The translations under genes were made by a program, and so were the position numbers. Positions 7,757 to 16,407 of a stretch of DNA of 64,000 bases are shown here, piece after piece. This DNA is from Desulfovibrio desulfuricans DSM 642 (GTDB lineage: Bacteria > Desulfobacterota > Desulfovibrionia > Desulfovibrionales > Desulfovibrionaceae), in contig NZ_ATUZ01000015.1 in the NCBI RefSeq assembly GCF_000420465.1, forward strand, positions 124,001-188,000. The letters are read 5' to 3'. Numbering within the stretch: the stretch's first letter is position 1; each line of letters starts with the position of its first letter. The notes beneath the pieces are model-generated. The model worked only from the letters and a program-made list of their open reading frames with translations, made no database searches and was not told the DNA's origin.

Positions 7757-8693
7757 GGCCCACCTCCACAGAAACCGTTGTGCCCGAAAGACCGCAACAG
7801 TCCGTTCGGGCAGAAGACAAGGATTCGGGGGGATGGCATGCGTGACACAGGTCGAGAAACTGGGCATCGGTCAGGCTGCATTGCTGGCGCTCGGCAAGCT
7901 GCTGAACCAGTTCCAGCATATGTTCTTCCTCCGTGCGCGGCAAGTTCAAACCAAGCTGGCGGGCCTTGATGCGCAACGAAACGTGCCCTGAGTGCTTGCC
8001 CACCACTATCTGGCGTTCAAGCCCCACAGTAGCTGGAGCATATGGTTCGTAAAGAAAGGGCTTTTTGACAATGCCGTCCACATGGATGCCGGATTCAACA
8101 GCAAAAATATCCGTGCCCAGCACGGCCTTGTGGTGGGAAACTTCCAGGCCCGCCTCCCTGAGCAGGGCGGTTGCTTCGGGCAGTTTGTCCAGATGCGTCA
8201 GGCCTGTCTCCAGACCCTGAGCATACAGGCTCAGGGCCACTTCTTCCAGCGCAGGCCCGGCATCTGGGCCGTACAGGGCAGAGCCGCCAATGCAGCCTGC
8301 CACACGGGGGCCGCCCTTGAGCAGCCACAGCACGGCAAGAGCCGTGGCGCAGCCCGCATGATCGCCGGGGCAGAACTCCACCGTATCCTTGATGGCGGCA
8401 AAGCGCGGCCAGAATTCCGTTTCAAAGGTATAAAGAGCGTCACAGCAACCGCTCAGGCGCGCCCAGGGGCCGTTAAGGATCGGGCGTTTGCCCGTGCGGC
8501 GGGCCTTGACGCTGGCTGCTGTAAATTGAAGGTCTGGGGGAATTTCGACCACAAAACCCATGTGGTGCATGAGGTCGATCCATTCCCCGGCCCAGAGCGC
8601 AAATGCGTCTGCGGTCTGCCTTTCCTCTAGCGAGTGCGCGGCTGGCAGCACCCGGTAGAGCAGGCAGAGCGTTCTGTCCACCAGTTGCGGCAT
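7749..8693 (-). CDS. nifV: Homocitrate synthase, omega (accessory) subunit
   Basis: A 314-residue partner of the catalytic subunit. The C-terminal half carries the accessory-domain signature of isopropylmalate/homocitrate synthases (GIHVDGIVKK, LYEPYAP, VVGKHSGHVSLR). The N-terminal ~190 residues look like a decayed TIM barrel. The position of the HxHND metal motif reads PGDHAG, and GxGERxGN is replaced by IGGSALYG, so this chain should not be catalytic alone. This matches the omega half of a two-gene NifV. The stop codon lies inside the alpha start (ATGCCTGA overlap). It is separated from nifN/B by a gap holding a strong hairpin. Confidence 0.82.
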   Translation of the reverse strand: MPQLVDRTLCLLYRVLPAAHSLEERQTADAFALWAGEWIDLMHHMGFVVEIPPDLQFTAASVKARRTGKRPILNGPWARLSGCCDALYTFETEFWPRFAAIKDTVEFCPGDHAGCATALAVLWLLKGGPRVAGCIGGSALYGPDAGPALEEVALSLYAQGLETGLTHLDKLPEATALLREAGLEVSHHKAVLGTDIFAVESGIHVDGIVKKPFLYEPYAPATVGLERQIVVGKHSGHVSLRIKARQLGLNLPRTEEEHMLELVQQLAERQQCSLTDAQFLDLCHACHPPESLSSARTDCCGLSGTTVSVEVGHA

Positions 8694-8727
8694 GGAAATA
8701 ACCTCTTGGCAAAGATGGCGTGTGCCC

Positions 8728-8758
8728 CGGCCTGACCGGTTTGCCTCCGGCCAGGCCG
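8728..8758 (-). promoter_or_regulatory. Intercistronic hairpin between nifN/B and nifV
   Basis: CGGCCTG-A-CCGG at 8728-8739 pairs with CCGG-C-CAGGCCG at 8747-8758, with one mismatch and a 7-base loop. It sits 16 bases after the nifN/B stop and 35 bases before the omega start. With no U-tract it is better read as an attenuating or RNA-stabilising structure than as a full terminator. Confidence 0.6.
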
Positions 8759-8774
8759 TTGGATTGGGCCGGAA

Positions 8775-11489
8775 TTATCCGCAGAGCGCCCTGGCGGCGT
8801 CATTCACGGCCTTGTCCACATTTTCATAGAGGGTGAACACGCGTATTCCCTTGGTCTCAAGCTTTTTCAGCGGGCTTTCGCCTATGCGCAGGGCCAGCAC
8901 TCCCTTGCAGTCGTCCACGGCGGCCAGAATGCCCGCCATGCGCCCGGTCTTTTCTCCGCAGTCGTCCATGCCGTTGCAGTATTTGGAGACACTGCGGGTT
9001 TCCACGTAGCTGGCGGCGTCGCCGTCGCTTTCGTAGATGTAGAACTGCTCGGCCTGACCAAAGTGCTGATCAACGGTCATGCCTGTCTTGGAAGCCACGG
9101 CAATGCGTATCTTGCGGGCCACGGCGGGCTTGGCTTCCACAGCGGCAGCGGGGGCCTTTTCGGCCACGGGCGGGCGGTAATCAATGGACTTGTCGTCGCC
9201 CAGCAGGCCCACGGCGTCGGCGCGGCACTGCTTGCAGTGGTACATCTGCTTGAGCGTGGGCTCGCAGCTGCGGCGCATGTCCATGAGCTCCTTGTTGCTC
9301 ACAAGGGGCATGTTTTCAAAAACGCTGCCCTTGACCGGGATGAGCTGCATGATGTTGGTCATCACAGCGCCCAGTTCGCGCGCGGTTTCCACCACCTGCG
9401 GGATGTGCCCGTCGTTGATGCCCTTGAGCAGCACCGTGTTGACCTTGCTCACAATGCCCGCCTGGGAGAGGGCGCGCAGGCCAGCCATCTGGTTTGCCAG
9501 CAGGAGGGCTGCTGCGGTTTCGCCCGTGTAGCGCTTGCCTCTGTACATGGCGAATTTGTAAATCTGCGCGCCAATGGCGGGGTCAACGGCGTTGATGGTC
9601 ACGGTGGCGTGGCTCACGCCCACGCGCTTCATGTCTTCCACGTATTCCGGCAGGGCCAGGCCGTTGGTGGACATGCAGAATGTGATATTGGAGTCTTCCC
9701 TGCGGATCATCTCCAGCGTGCGGAAGGTTTCCTCGGGATTTGCCAGCGTGTCGCCGGGGCCGGCGATGCCCACAACAGTAAGATTGGGCATGTCGCGCTT
9801 TACTTTCATAAAGTGGTCAAAAGCCTGTGCGGGCGTGAGCACGGCGGTGGTGACGCCGGGGCGGCTTTCGTTAACGCAGTCGTACTTGCGCAGGCAGTAG
9901 TTGCAGCTCAGGTTGCACTTGGGCGCGATGGGCAGATGCAGACGCGCCGAGGTGGCGCAGGCCCCACAGGAAAAACAGGGGTGGGACTTGGTGCGCTCAG
10001 CATTCAGGGCGGCGGCGCTGCCAGCGGCATGGGCGTCTGTAGGGGCAGTTACAGGCACAAGCGGCTCGCTGGCGGGGGCCACAACTTCTATGCGGGTGGC
10101 ATCAGCTTCCATGACGGCTTCATCCTTGAAGTATTTGTTGAGAAGCTCCTCGCGGAAGCTGCCCTCGGTGAACTGCAACATGGCGTTGGCCGTGGCTTCC
10201 ATGAGGCTGAGCGAACCGTCATAGAAGAGCATGCGGGTGCGCTGGCCGCCAACCCTGTCGTGGATGGGAAAGCCGTAGCGCAGCAGCGGAATGTGGTGGC
10301 GTTCCTCAATGCGGCGGCCATCGGAATTGCCAAGCATGAGGTTGGCCTTGCGCGCCAGCATGGCGTTTTCAATGGCGGCAAAGTCTGCAAAATTCAGAAT
10401 GTCGTAATCGCCGCTGAACTGGGTTTCCGTAGCCTGAGCCATATCGGGCGCAAGCGTTTTTTCAAAGGCGGCGCAGCGGCTGCCGGTGGCGGCCACCACG
10501 GGGACGGCTCCATTTTCGCACGAGGCGCGCACAAGGGCCAACACCATGTCCGGCTCGCCAAATACGGCAACGCGGCTTTGGGCGTTATACTTGTGCGCAT
10601 CAATCATGGCGTCAAGGTAGCGGGCGCGTTCTTCGCGCACAGTGGCGGGGATGGTTCCGCCAAGGGCTTCAAGCGTGGCGACAAAGGCATCGGTATCGCG
10701 CAGGCCCACAGGCAGGTTCATGCGCAGGAGCGGTACGCCGTAGGTATCGCGCAGGTACGCGCCAGGGGAATAGCCCTCGGGGCAGAAGGGCGCAAGTTCG
10801 AGCGTCATGCGCGCGCCAGCCATGAGGCCGATGCGGGCAAGTGTGGTACCGTATTGGGGCAACCGGTTGTAGTCGTCTTCATGCCCGCCATCAAGATTCT
10901 GCGAAAGGTCGGGCAGCAGCACATATTCAAGGCCGCTGGCCTCAAGCAGCAGCTTGAGCGCTCTGGTATCCGCCGCAGAGAAGTGCCCGGTGATGATGTT
11001 GATCACGTTGTTGGGCGTGGCGTTCATGGGCACATGGCGCACAATGGCGTGCAAAGCGCGGAAAAAGCCCTCGTACTGCGAGCCGCTGTAGCCCGGCGAG
11101 ACCACGGGAATGATGGTGGCCGTCACTTCCGGGTGTTCATCCTTGAACTGCTTGATGATGGCGGGCACGTCCTCGCCGATGGTTTCGGCAAGACAGGTTG
11201 TGGAAACGCCGATCACCTCGGGGTTGTAGAGCTTGATGAGGTTTTCAAGCCCCTTGAGCAGGTTCTTGGTGCCGCCAAAGACCGTGCCTTCTTCCGTAAG
11301 CGAAGAGGAGGCGATATCCACCGGCTCATTGTAATGGGTTGCCATGTGCCGCCGAATGTAAGTGCTGCACCCCTGCGAACCGTGCAGAATGCTCATGCTC
11401 TTGCTGATGCCGTAAAAGGCGCTTACCGAACCCATGGGCATGCACATCTTGCAGGGATTTGTATTCAGGTTGACAAGATTGGCGCTCAT
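8775..11489 (-). CDS. nifB: NifN-NifB fusion (FeMo-cofactor assembly scaffold plus radical SAM)
   Basis: A 904-residue fusion. Residues 1 to about 460 are NifN, a NifK-like partner of NifE in the scaffold where the cofactor precursor matures. Conserved cysteine segments include NPCKMCMPMG, HGSQGC and TTCLAETIGED. An Ala/Pro-rich linker follows (about 465-500). From about 500 comes NifB, with HPCFSCGAC and the radical-SAM Cx3Cx2C motif KCNLSCNYC (Cys525, Cys529, Cys532); it builds the carbide-containing NifB-co cluster. Residues from about 793 form the NifX/NafY-like cofactor-binding domain (VDQHFGQAEQF). A similar fusion is known from Clostridium pasteurianum. ATG 11489 has AGGAG upstream; an earlier Met at 11549 does not fit homology. 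Confidence 0.93.
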   Translation of the reverse strand: MSANLVNLNTNPCKMCMPMGSVSAFYGISKSMSILHGSQGCSTYIRRHMATHYNEPVDIASSSLTEEGTVFGGTKNLLKGLENLIKLYNPEVIGVSTTCLAETIGEDVPAIIKQFKDEHPEVTATIIPVVSPGYSGSQYEGFFRALHAIVRHVPMNATPNNVINIITGHFSAADTRALKLLLEASGLEYVLLPDLSQNLDGGHEDDYNRLPQYGTTLARIGLMAGARMTLELAPFCPEGYSPGAYLRDTYGVPLLRMNLPVGLRDTDAFVATLEALGGTIPATVREERARYLDAMIDAHKYNAQSRVAVFGEPDMVLALVRASCENGAVPVVAATGSRCAAFEKTLAPDMAQATETQFSGDYDILNFADFAAIENAMLARKANLMLGNSDGRRIEERHHIPLLRYGFPIHDRVGGQRTRMLFYDGSLSLMEATANAMLQFTEGSFREELLNKYFKDEAVMEADATRIEVVAPASEPLVPVTAPTDAHAAGSAAALNAERTKSHPCFSCGACATSARLHLPIAPKCNLSCNYCLRKYDCVNESRPGVTTAVLTPAQAFDHFMKVKRDMPNLTVVGIAGPGDTLANPEETFRTLEMIRREDSNITFCMSTNGLALPEYVEDMKRVGVSHATVTINAVDPAIGAQIYKFAMYRGKRYTGETAAALLLANQMAGLRALSQAGIVSKVNTVLLKGINDGHIPQVVETARELGAVMTNIMQLIPVKGSVFENMPLVSNKELMDMRRSCEPTLKQMYHCKQCRADAVGLLGDDKSIDYRPPVAEKAPAAAVEAKPAVARKIRIAVASKTGMTVDQHFGQAEQFYIYESDGDAASYVETRSVSKYCNGMDDCGEKTGRMAGILAAVDDCKGVLALRIGESPLKKLETKGIRVFTLYENVDKAVNDAARALCG

Positions 11490-11510
11490 TGTCTTCTCCT
11501 TATGTTCCAG

Positions 11511-11526
11511 GCGGCCTTTGGGCCGC
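11511..11526 (-). promoter_or_regulatory. Short intercistronic hairpin between nifE and nifN/B
   Basis: GCGGCC (11511-11516) pairs with GGCCGC (11521-11526) around a 4-base loop, in the 75-base gap between the nifE stop and the nifN/B start. It is the weakest of the three nif intercistronic structures. Confidence 0.4.
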
Positions 11527-11564
11527 GGCGGCGGGCAAACTGCGTGCAAGCCGATTACGCTGTG

Positions 11565-12992
11565 CTAGAAATGTGCTGCTCTTGCTGCCAGGGCTTCACG
11601 CACCAGACTGGCCTGCGCCTGCGTTGCCTCGGCAAATGAGGCAGAGCTGCGCGTGAACTGCCACACGGGGCTGTTGATGGAAAGGTTCACCTCGCGGGTG
11701 AAGTTTTCCACGCCTTCAAAGCCGCCCAGAGCGTGCTTGCGCTCGTGGTTATGGTCGCAAAAGGCAATACCCAGCTTGTAGGCGAGCGGGCGTTCCTTGA
11801 CGCCGCCAACCAGAATATCCGCGCCTTTCTGCTTCATGAAGGTTTCAAGCTCTGCGGGATTGGCGTCGTCCAGAATGACGGTGCCGGGGTTAACGAGGCT
11901 TGAAATGATTTCATAATCTTCAGGCTTGCCGGTCTGGGTGCCGACCACCACGGTTTCAATGCCCATTTCGTTAAACTGACGGATGAGCGATATGGCCTTG
12001 AAGCCGCCGCCCACAAAGATGGCGGCCTTTTTGCCCACAAAGTGCGGCTTGTACTGTTCAAGAAAAGCTTCAGCCTTTGCGCCGCGTTCAGAAATAAGGG
12101 CCTCTGCCTTGCGCTTGGCGTAGTCGTCATTGAGGCGCTCGGCCACCTGCCGCAGGGCGGTGGAGGTGTCTTCCACCCCAAAGAAGCTGGCGCGCATCCA
12201 GGGAACGCCCATTTCGTCTTCCATGCGGTGGGCCAGATACATCATGGAGCCAGCGCACTGCACGATGTTGAGCTGGGCAGCCGGGGCCTTGATGAGCGTT
12301 TCGTACGCGGCATCGCCCGTGAGGGTGGCGACAATGGGAATGCCCATCTCGCGCAGGTAGTTGCGGATAATCCACATTTCGCCCGCAAGGTTGTAGTCGC
12401 CAAGAATGTTGACGCCCTTGATCTTGGGCTGTTCCTTGTGCGGCTCCATAAGCTGCACAAGTGCGTTGCAGGCCATGCGGTAGCCCGTGGACTTGGTGCC
12501 AGAAAAGCCCGGAGCCTTGACCGCGATCACGCGGATGCCGTGCTTTTTTTCCGCATTGCGGCACACGGCTTCCACATCGTCGCCGATAACGCCCACAATG
12601 CAGGTGGCGTACACAAAGATAAGCTTGGGCGAATAGTTGGCTACGGCTTCGTCAATGGCGCGGGTGAGCTTTTCCGCACCGCCAAAGACGATGTCTTTTT
12701 CCTGCAAGTCAGTGGAAAAACTGTTGCGGAACAGTTCCGACCCGCTGGTGAGGCTGCCGCGAATGTCCCAGGTGTAGCTGGCGCAGCCGATGGGGCCGTG
12801 AACGATATGAAAGGCATCGGTAATGGGGTTTAACACCACGCGCGCACCGCAGTACACGCAGGCCCGCTGGCTCACGGAACCGGCCACGCTGGCCGTATCG
12901 CAACGCAGGCCGTCGCCGCTACAGCAGCCCCCGCCCTTGTTTCCCTTTTCCTTGATGGACGTACGGCGTTCTTCAAGTATTTCCATAGCCAT
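11565..12992 (-). CDS. nifE: FeMo-cofactor biosynthesis scaffold protein NifE
   Basis: A 475-residue NifD-like subunit of the NifEN scaffold, which matures NifB-co by adding molybdenum and homocitrate. Cluster-binding cysteine regions are visible: ACVYCGARVVLNPI (Cys45, Cys48), HGPIGCASYTWD (Cys70) and YATCIVGVIGDD. The N-terminus has an extra GGCCSGDGLRC cysteine-rich stretch. The partner NifN is encoded next, fused to NifB. The start MAMEILEERR has an AAGGGGG ribosome site directly upstream and lies 61 bases after nifK, with a GC hairpin in that gap. Confidence 0.95.
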   Translation of the reverse strand: MAMEILEERRTSIKEKGNKGGGCCSGDGLRCDTASVAGSVSQRACVYCGARVVLNPITDAFHIVHGPIGCASYTWDIRGSLTSGSELFRNSFSTDLQEKDIVFGGAEKLTRAIDEAVANYSPKLIFVYATCIVGVIGDDVEAVCRNAEKKHGIRVIAVKAPGFSGTKSTGYRMACNALVQLMEPHKEQPKIKGVNILGDYNLAGEMWIIRNYLREMGIPIVATLTGDAAYETLIKAPAAQLNIVQCAGSMMYLAHRMEDEMGVPWMRASFFGVEDTSTALRQVAERLNDDYAKRKAEALISERGAKAEAFLEQYKPHFVGKKAAIFVGGGFKAISLIRQFNEMGIETVVVGTQTGKPEDYEIISSLVNPGTVILDDANPAELETFMKQKGADILVGGVKERPLAYKLGIAFCDHNHERKHALGGFEGVENFTREVNLSINSPVWQFTRSSASFAEATQAQASLVREALAARAAHF

Positions 12993-13007
12993 GGGAACCC
13001 CCTTGCA

Positions 13008-13034
13008 AGGGCGGGGGGATGCCCCCCCCGCCCT
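13008..13034 (-). promoter_or_regulatory. Strong GC hairpin between nifK and nifE
   Basis: AGGGCGGGGGG (13008-13018) pairs perfectly with 13024-13034 around a 5-base loop. It starts 19 bases after the nifK stop and is just upstream of the nifE ribosome site. It could protect the nifHDK part of the transcript or attenuate reading into nifE. There is no U-tract, so it is not a full terminator. Confidence 0.65.
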
Positions 13035-13053
13035 ATTGCGGCTTTGAGCCGTC

Positions 13054-14418
13054 CTACATAATCAGATCCATGTCTTCGTCAGCACAGTTGCGGTCAAACT
13101 CTTCCATGAGCGTATCAGCGATCCGGGTGGCGAGCTGGAAGGCTCCACGGTAGCCGACCATGGGCAGCGAGGCGTGTCCGTAGCGGTCAAGCACCGGGAA
13201 GCCGGCGCGAACCAGCGGAATGCCCTCGGCCTTGGCGATCTGCTTGCCGTGAGAGTTGCCAAGCAAGAGATCAACGGGTTCTTCCTTGATGAACTGGTGC
13301 AGGTCAAAGAGATCCTTGGCGGCAAAGGCCTGGCACTCTTCTTCCTTGCCGTATTCCTTGAACATGCCTTTGGCCAGCTTGACGAAGGTTTCGCCGGGCG
13401 TACCGGTGAGCACGTACTTGGGGATCATGCCCAGTTCGAGGCAGAAGCGGGTCATGCCAAGCACGGTGTCGGGGTCGCCGTACACGGCAACCTTTTTACC
13501 GTAGAAGTACGGGTTGGCGTCCAGCATGAGGTCGAGCAGGCGACCGCGTTCTTCGTCAATAAGCGGGTCGACTTCGCCGCCGTTGAGGTTTGCCATGGCC
13601 ATGACAAAGGCATCGGTATCGGCCAGGCCGATGGGCAGGGGCAACAGGTCGTAGTCCACGCCGCATTTGCGCTTGAGCTGGGCGGCGGGTTCCTCGCTGG
13701 TCAGGCGGCCAAGGGCCAGAACCTTGCGGCAGGTGCCGAGGGCGCGGATTTCTTCAACCGTGGTGCCGCCATCAGGGTACATCTTGTATTCGCCGGTCAT
13801 GGGGGCATCCATGACGTTGCTGCAATCGGGGAACATGATGGACTTGAGCTTCATCAGGTTCACAAGGTGCTTGTATTCACGGATGTCGCCGGGGTTTACG
13901 AAGCCGGGGAACACCGCCACGGTTTCCGTGGTCTTGCCCTTGGCGGCAAGGTATTTGATGAACCCGGCCATCATGTTGGCAAATCCCGTCACGTGCGAGC
14001 CAACGTAGCTCGGCGTGTTGCAGTGCACCACGATCTTGTCGTCCGGAATTTCCATTTCGTCGATGTAGGTCTTGAGGTCATCGCCGATGGTTTCAGAAAG
14101 ACATGTGGTATGCACGGCAATAATATCAGGGTTGTAGACCTCAAAAGTGGTCTTGACGCCCTGACGGATGTTGGGGCCGCCGCCGAACACGCAGGCGCCT
14201 TCGGTAAAGGAACTGGTGACGGCTATGGCGGGTTCCTTGAAGTGACGCGTAAGGTAGGTGCGGTGGTAAGAAGCACAACCCTGCGATCCGTGGCTGTAAG
14301 GCATGCAGTTGCGCACGCCCAGGGCGGCAAACAGCGCACCCACCGGCTGACAGGTCTTGCACGGGTTGATAAGAACGCCCGATCTGTTCACATGTGTCTT
14401 TGGGGTGAGGTCAAGCAT
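13054..14418 (-). CDS. nifK: Nitrogenase molybdenum-iron protein beta chain
   Basis: A 454-residue beta subunit of dinitrogenase. P-cluster ligand regions are present: NPCKTCQPVGA (Cys23), HGSQGCASY (Cys48) and TTCLSETIGDD (Cys106). It lacks the roughly 50-residue N-terminal extension of Azotobacter NifK, as in the Clostridium pasteurianum type. The ATG at 14418 lies one base after the nifD stop (TAG-T-ATG), so translation is coupled and the alpha2beta2 enzyme should be made in equal amounts. Confidence 0.97.
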   Translation of the reverse strand: MLDLTPKTHVNRSGVLINPCKTCQPVGALFAALGVRNCMPYSHGSQGCASYHRTYLTRHFKEPAIAVTSSFTEGACVFGGGPNIRQGVKTTFEVYNPDIIAVHTTCLSETIGDDLKTYIDEMEIPDDKIVVHCNTPSYVGSHVTGFANMMAGFIKYLAAKGKTTETVAVFPGFVNPGDIREYKHLVNLMKLKSIMFPDCSNVMDAPMTGEYKMYPDGGTTVEEIRALGTCRKVLALGRLTSEEPAAQLKRKCGVDYDLLPLPIGLADTDAFVMAMANLNGGEVDPLIDEERGRLLDLMLDANPYFYGKKVAVYGDPDTVLGMTRFCLELGMIPKYVLTGTPGETFVKLAKGMFKEYGKEEECQAFAAKDLFDLHQFIKEEPVDLLLGNSHGKQIAKAEGIPLVRAGFPVLDRYGHASLPMVGYRGAFQLATRIADTLMEEFDRNCADEDMDLIM

Positions 14419-14419
14419 A

Positions 14420-16009
14420 CTATTCTCCCACAGTTCCTTGCAGGGTGGCGCGGTTCTTCCAGGGCGGGGTTACCATGTGCCATGCGGGGGTGAAGTACCC
14501 CATGCAGAGGTCGTAACCGAACTGCGTTGCGCCCTTGAAACCCGCGTAAGGCCCGCTGTAATCGTAGCTGTGCAACTGGCGCGAGAGCGTCCCGGCCTTT
14601 TGCAACGCGTACTTGTCCTTGATGCCGGAGAAGAACATGTCGGGCTTGAGGATTTCCATAAATTTTTCAGCTTCGTACATGTTGAGGTCGTCAACCACGT
14701 AGGTTCCCTCATCCATGTCGCGTATCATGCCATCGTACTTTTCAAGCGGGATTTCGGCGGCCAGCTTGTCGTATTGTTCCTGCGTAAGGTAGGCGTGATA
14801 CTTCTTTTCGTCCTTTTCCACGGTGATGTGTTCGATGTTCTTGCTGTCCGCGTCGTCCTTGATGTTGGGGATGATTTCCCGGCCTTCGTAGTCGTCGCGG
14901 TGGCCGAATTCGTACCCGGCAAGCACTGTCTTGATGCCCAGATCCTGCAACAGGCCCTGATAGTGGTGCGAGCGGCTGCCGCCCACAAAAAGGGCTGCGG
15001 TCTTGCCGTTGAGGCGGGCCTTGTAGGCCGCCATCTGATCCTGCACTTCGGCCAGTTCTTCGGCGATAACCTGTTCAGTACGCTGTGCAAGCTCTGGGTC
15101 GCCAAAGTAGGCAGCCATGTCGCGCAGGCTCTGAACCGTTCCTTCCAGGCCGATAAAGTTGACCTTGAGCCAGTCCACGCCGTACTTGGTCTTCATCATT
15201 TCGGCGATGTAGTTGATGGAGCGGTGGCACTGCACAAGGTTCAGGTTGGCCTTGTGCGAGCTGGCGATGCGGTCCACTTCGCCATCGCCCGTGAACACCG
15301 AAACCACTTCGTAGCCGATCTTTTTGAGAATGCGTTCCTGTTCCCAGCCGTCGCCGCCGATGTTGTATTCGCCAAGGATGTTGATCGAATACTTGGTGGC
15401 GGGTTCATAATCGCCAGTACCGATAACGCGCTTCATGAGGCCGTTGTTGGCGATGTGGTGGCCCGCCGACTGGCTTACGCCCTTGTAACCCTCGCAGCTG
15501 TACGCCACGCAGCGGATGCCGTATTCTTGTTCAGCTTCTGCGGCCACGGCCTGAATGTCGTCACCGATCAGGCCCACAGGGCAGGTGGCGGCGATCATGA
15601 TGGTCTTGGGGTGCATAAGCTCCATGATTTCATCAATGGCCTTCTTGAGCTTCTTGGTGCCGCCAAAGACGATGTCCGGTTCCTGCATGTCTGTGGTAAA
15701 GCAGTACTGGATGTAATTGGGGGTATCCCCTTCCGCCTTGGCCTTGTTGCGGCGCGTACCCCAGCTATAGAAGCCGCAGCCCACAGGGCCGTGGGTAATC
15801 AGGACCATATCCTTGATTGGGCCGAGCACAACGCCCTTGCAGCCAGCGTAACAGCAGCCCCGGTTGGTCATGATGCCGGGAATGGCACGCGTGTTGGCGA
15901 TAATAATCTGGTCTTCCGCAGGATTGACCTTGAGCATATGCTCCTTGCGGTTCTTGAAGACCTTGGCGTTGTAGCGCTCAAGCACTACTGCGTTGGCGTC
16001 AATACTCAT
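14420..16009 (-). CDS. nifD: Nitrogenase molybdenum-iron protein alpha chain
   Basis: A 529-residue alpha subunit carrying FeMo-cofactor. P-cluster ligand regions are RGCCYAGCKG (Cys52), GPVGCGFYSWG (Cys78) and ATCPVGLIGDD (Cys143). Cofactor ligands are the Cys in LVQCHRSINYI (Cys261) and the His in LSRQLHSYDYSGPY. Around residues 385-440 there is an extra charged segment (KDEKKYHAYLTQEQYDKL region), like the insertion in the Clostridium pasteurianum enzyme. Together with short NifK and the nifI genes this marks a group II molybdenum nitrogenase. The His and Cys pattern argues against a vanadium or iron-only type, supported by the absence of a delta-subunit gene. Confidence 0.97.
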   Translation of the reverse strand: MSIDANAVVLERYNAKVFKNRKEHMLKVNPAEDQIIIANTRAIPGIMTNRGCCYAGCKGVVLGPIKDMVLITHGPVGCGFYSWGTRRNKAKAEGDTPNYIQYCFTTDMQEPDIVFGGTKKLKKAIDEIMELMHPKTIMIAATCPVGLIGDDIQAVAAEAEQEYGIRCVAYSCEGYKGVSQSAGHHIANNGLMKRVIGTGDYEPATKYSINILGEYNIGGDGWEQERILKKIGYEVVSVFTGDGEVDRIASSHKANLNLVQCHRSINYIAEMMKTKYGVDWLKVNFIGLEGTVQSLRDMAAYFGDPELAQRTEQVIAEELAEVQDQMAAYKARLNGKTAALFVGGSRSHHYQGLLQDLGIKTVLAGYEFGHRDDYEGREIIPNIKDDADSKNIEHITVEKDEKKYHAYLTQEQYDKLAAEIPLEKYDGMIRDMDEGTYVVDDLNMYEAEKFMEILKPDMFFSGIKDKYALQKAGTLSRQLHSYDYSGPYAGFKGATQFGYDLCMGYFTPAWHMVTPPWKNRATLQGTVGE

Positions 16010-16020
16010 ACATACCTTCC

Positions 16021-16398
16021 TTATGCGTCAGCGCGCTCGCCCGTGCGAACCACATAGGATTCTTCCACCGGCATCACAAAGATCTTTCCATCGCCGGGGT
16101 GGCCGGTGCTGTTGGCCTCTATAATGGCCTTGACCACAGCTTCGACCTTTTCATCGGGAACGCAGATATTGAACAACCGCTTGGGGATCAGCCTGCCCAC
16201 TTCGGTCAGGGATTCGCCCGCCGGAGTGCGCGGCAGCTCGCCGCTTTCCATAACCATGCGCAGGGTGGCGGGATCCATACCTTTTTTGCCGCGTCCCAGG
16301 CACTTGGTGCATGAGAATGAGGGGCATCCGGCCTTGGACAGGGCGTTCTTTGTAGCCGCCACCATGTTGGCTCGAACCATTGCAACTATTTCCTGCAT
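16021..16398 (-). CDS. nifI2: PII-like nitrogenase regulator NifI2
   Basis: A 125-residue PII-superfamily protein. NifI1 and NifI2 form a complex that binds dinitrogenase and switches its activity off in ammonium, relieved by 2-oxoglutarate and ATP (known from Methanococcus). The PII core is seen in the N-terminal EIVAMVRANM strand and in the C-terminal HPGDGKIFVMPVEESYVVRTGE. A long T-loop-like insertion starts near residue 24 (CPSFSCTKCLGRGKKG). It is placed between nifI1 and nifD, the standard order. Confidence 0.92.
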   Translation of the reverse strand: MQEIVAMVRANMVAATKNALSKAGCPSFSCTKCLGRGKKGMDPATLRMVMESGELPRTPAGESLTEVGRLIPKRLFNICVPDEKVEAVVKAIIEANSTGHPGDGKIFVMPVEESYVVRTGERADA

Positions 16399-16407
16399 GG
16401 GAGCCTC

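Noticed and set aside
9063-11639. Plus-strand 858-codon open frame opposite nifN/B
   Set aside because: It is the antisense shadow of an unmistakable NifN-NifB gene; His/Gly-rich text with no domain.
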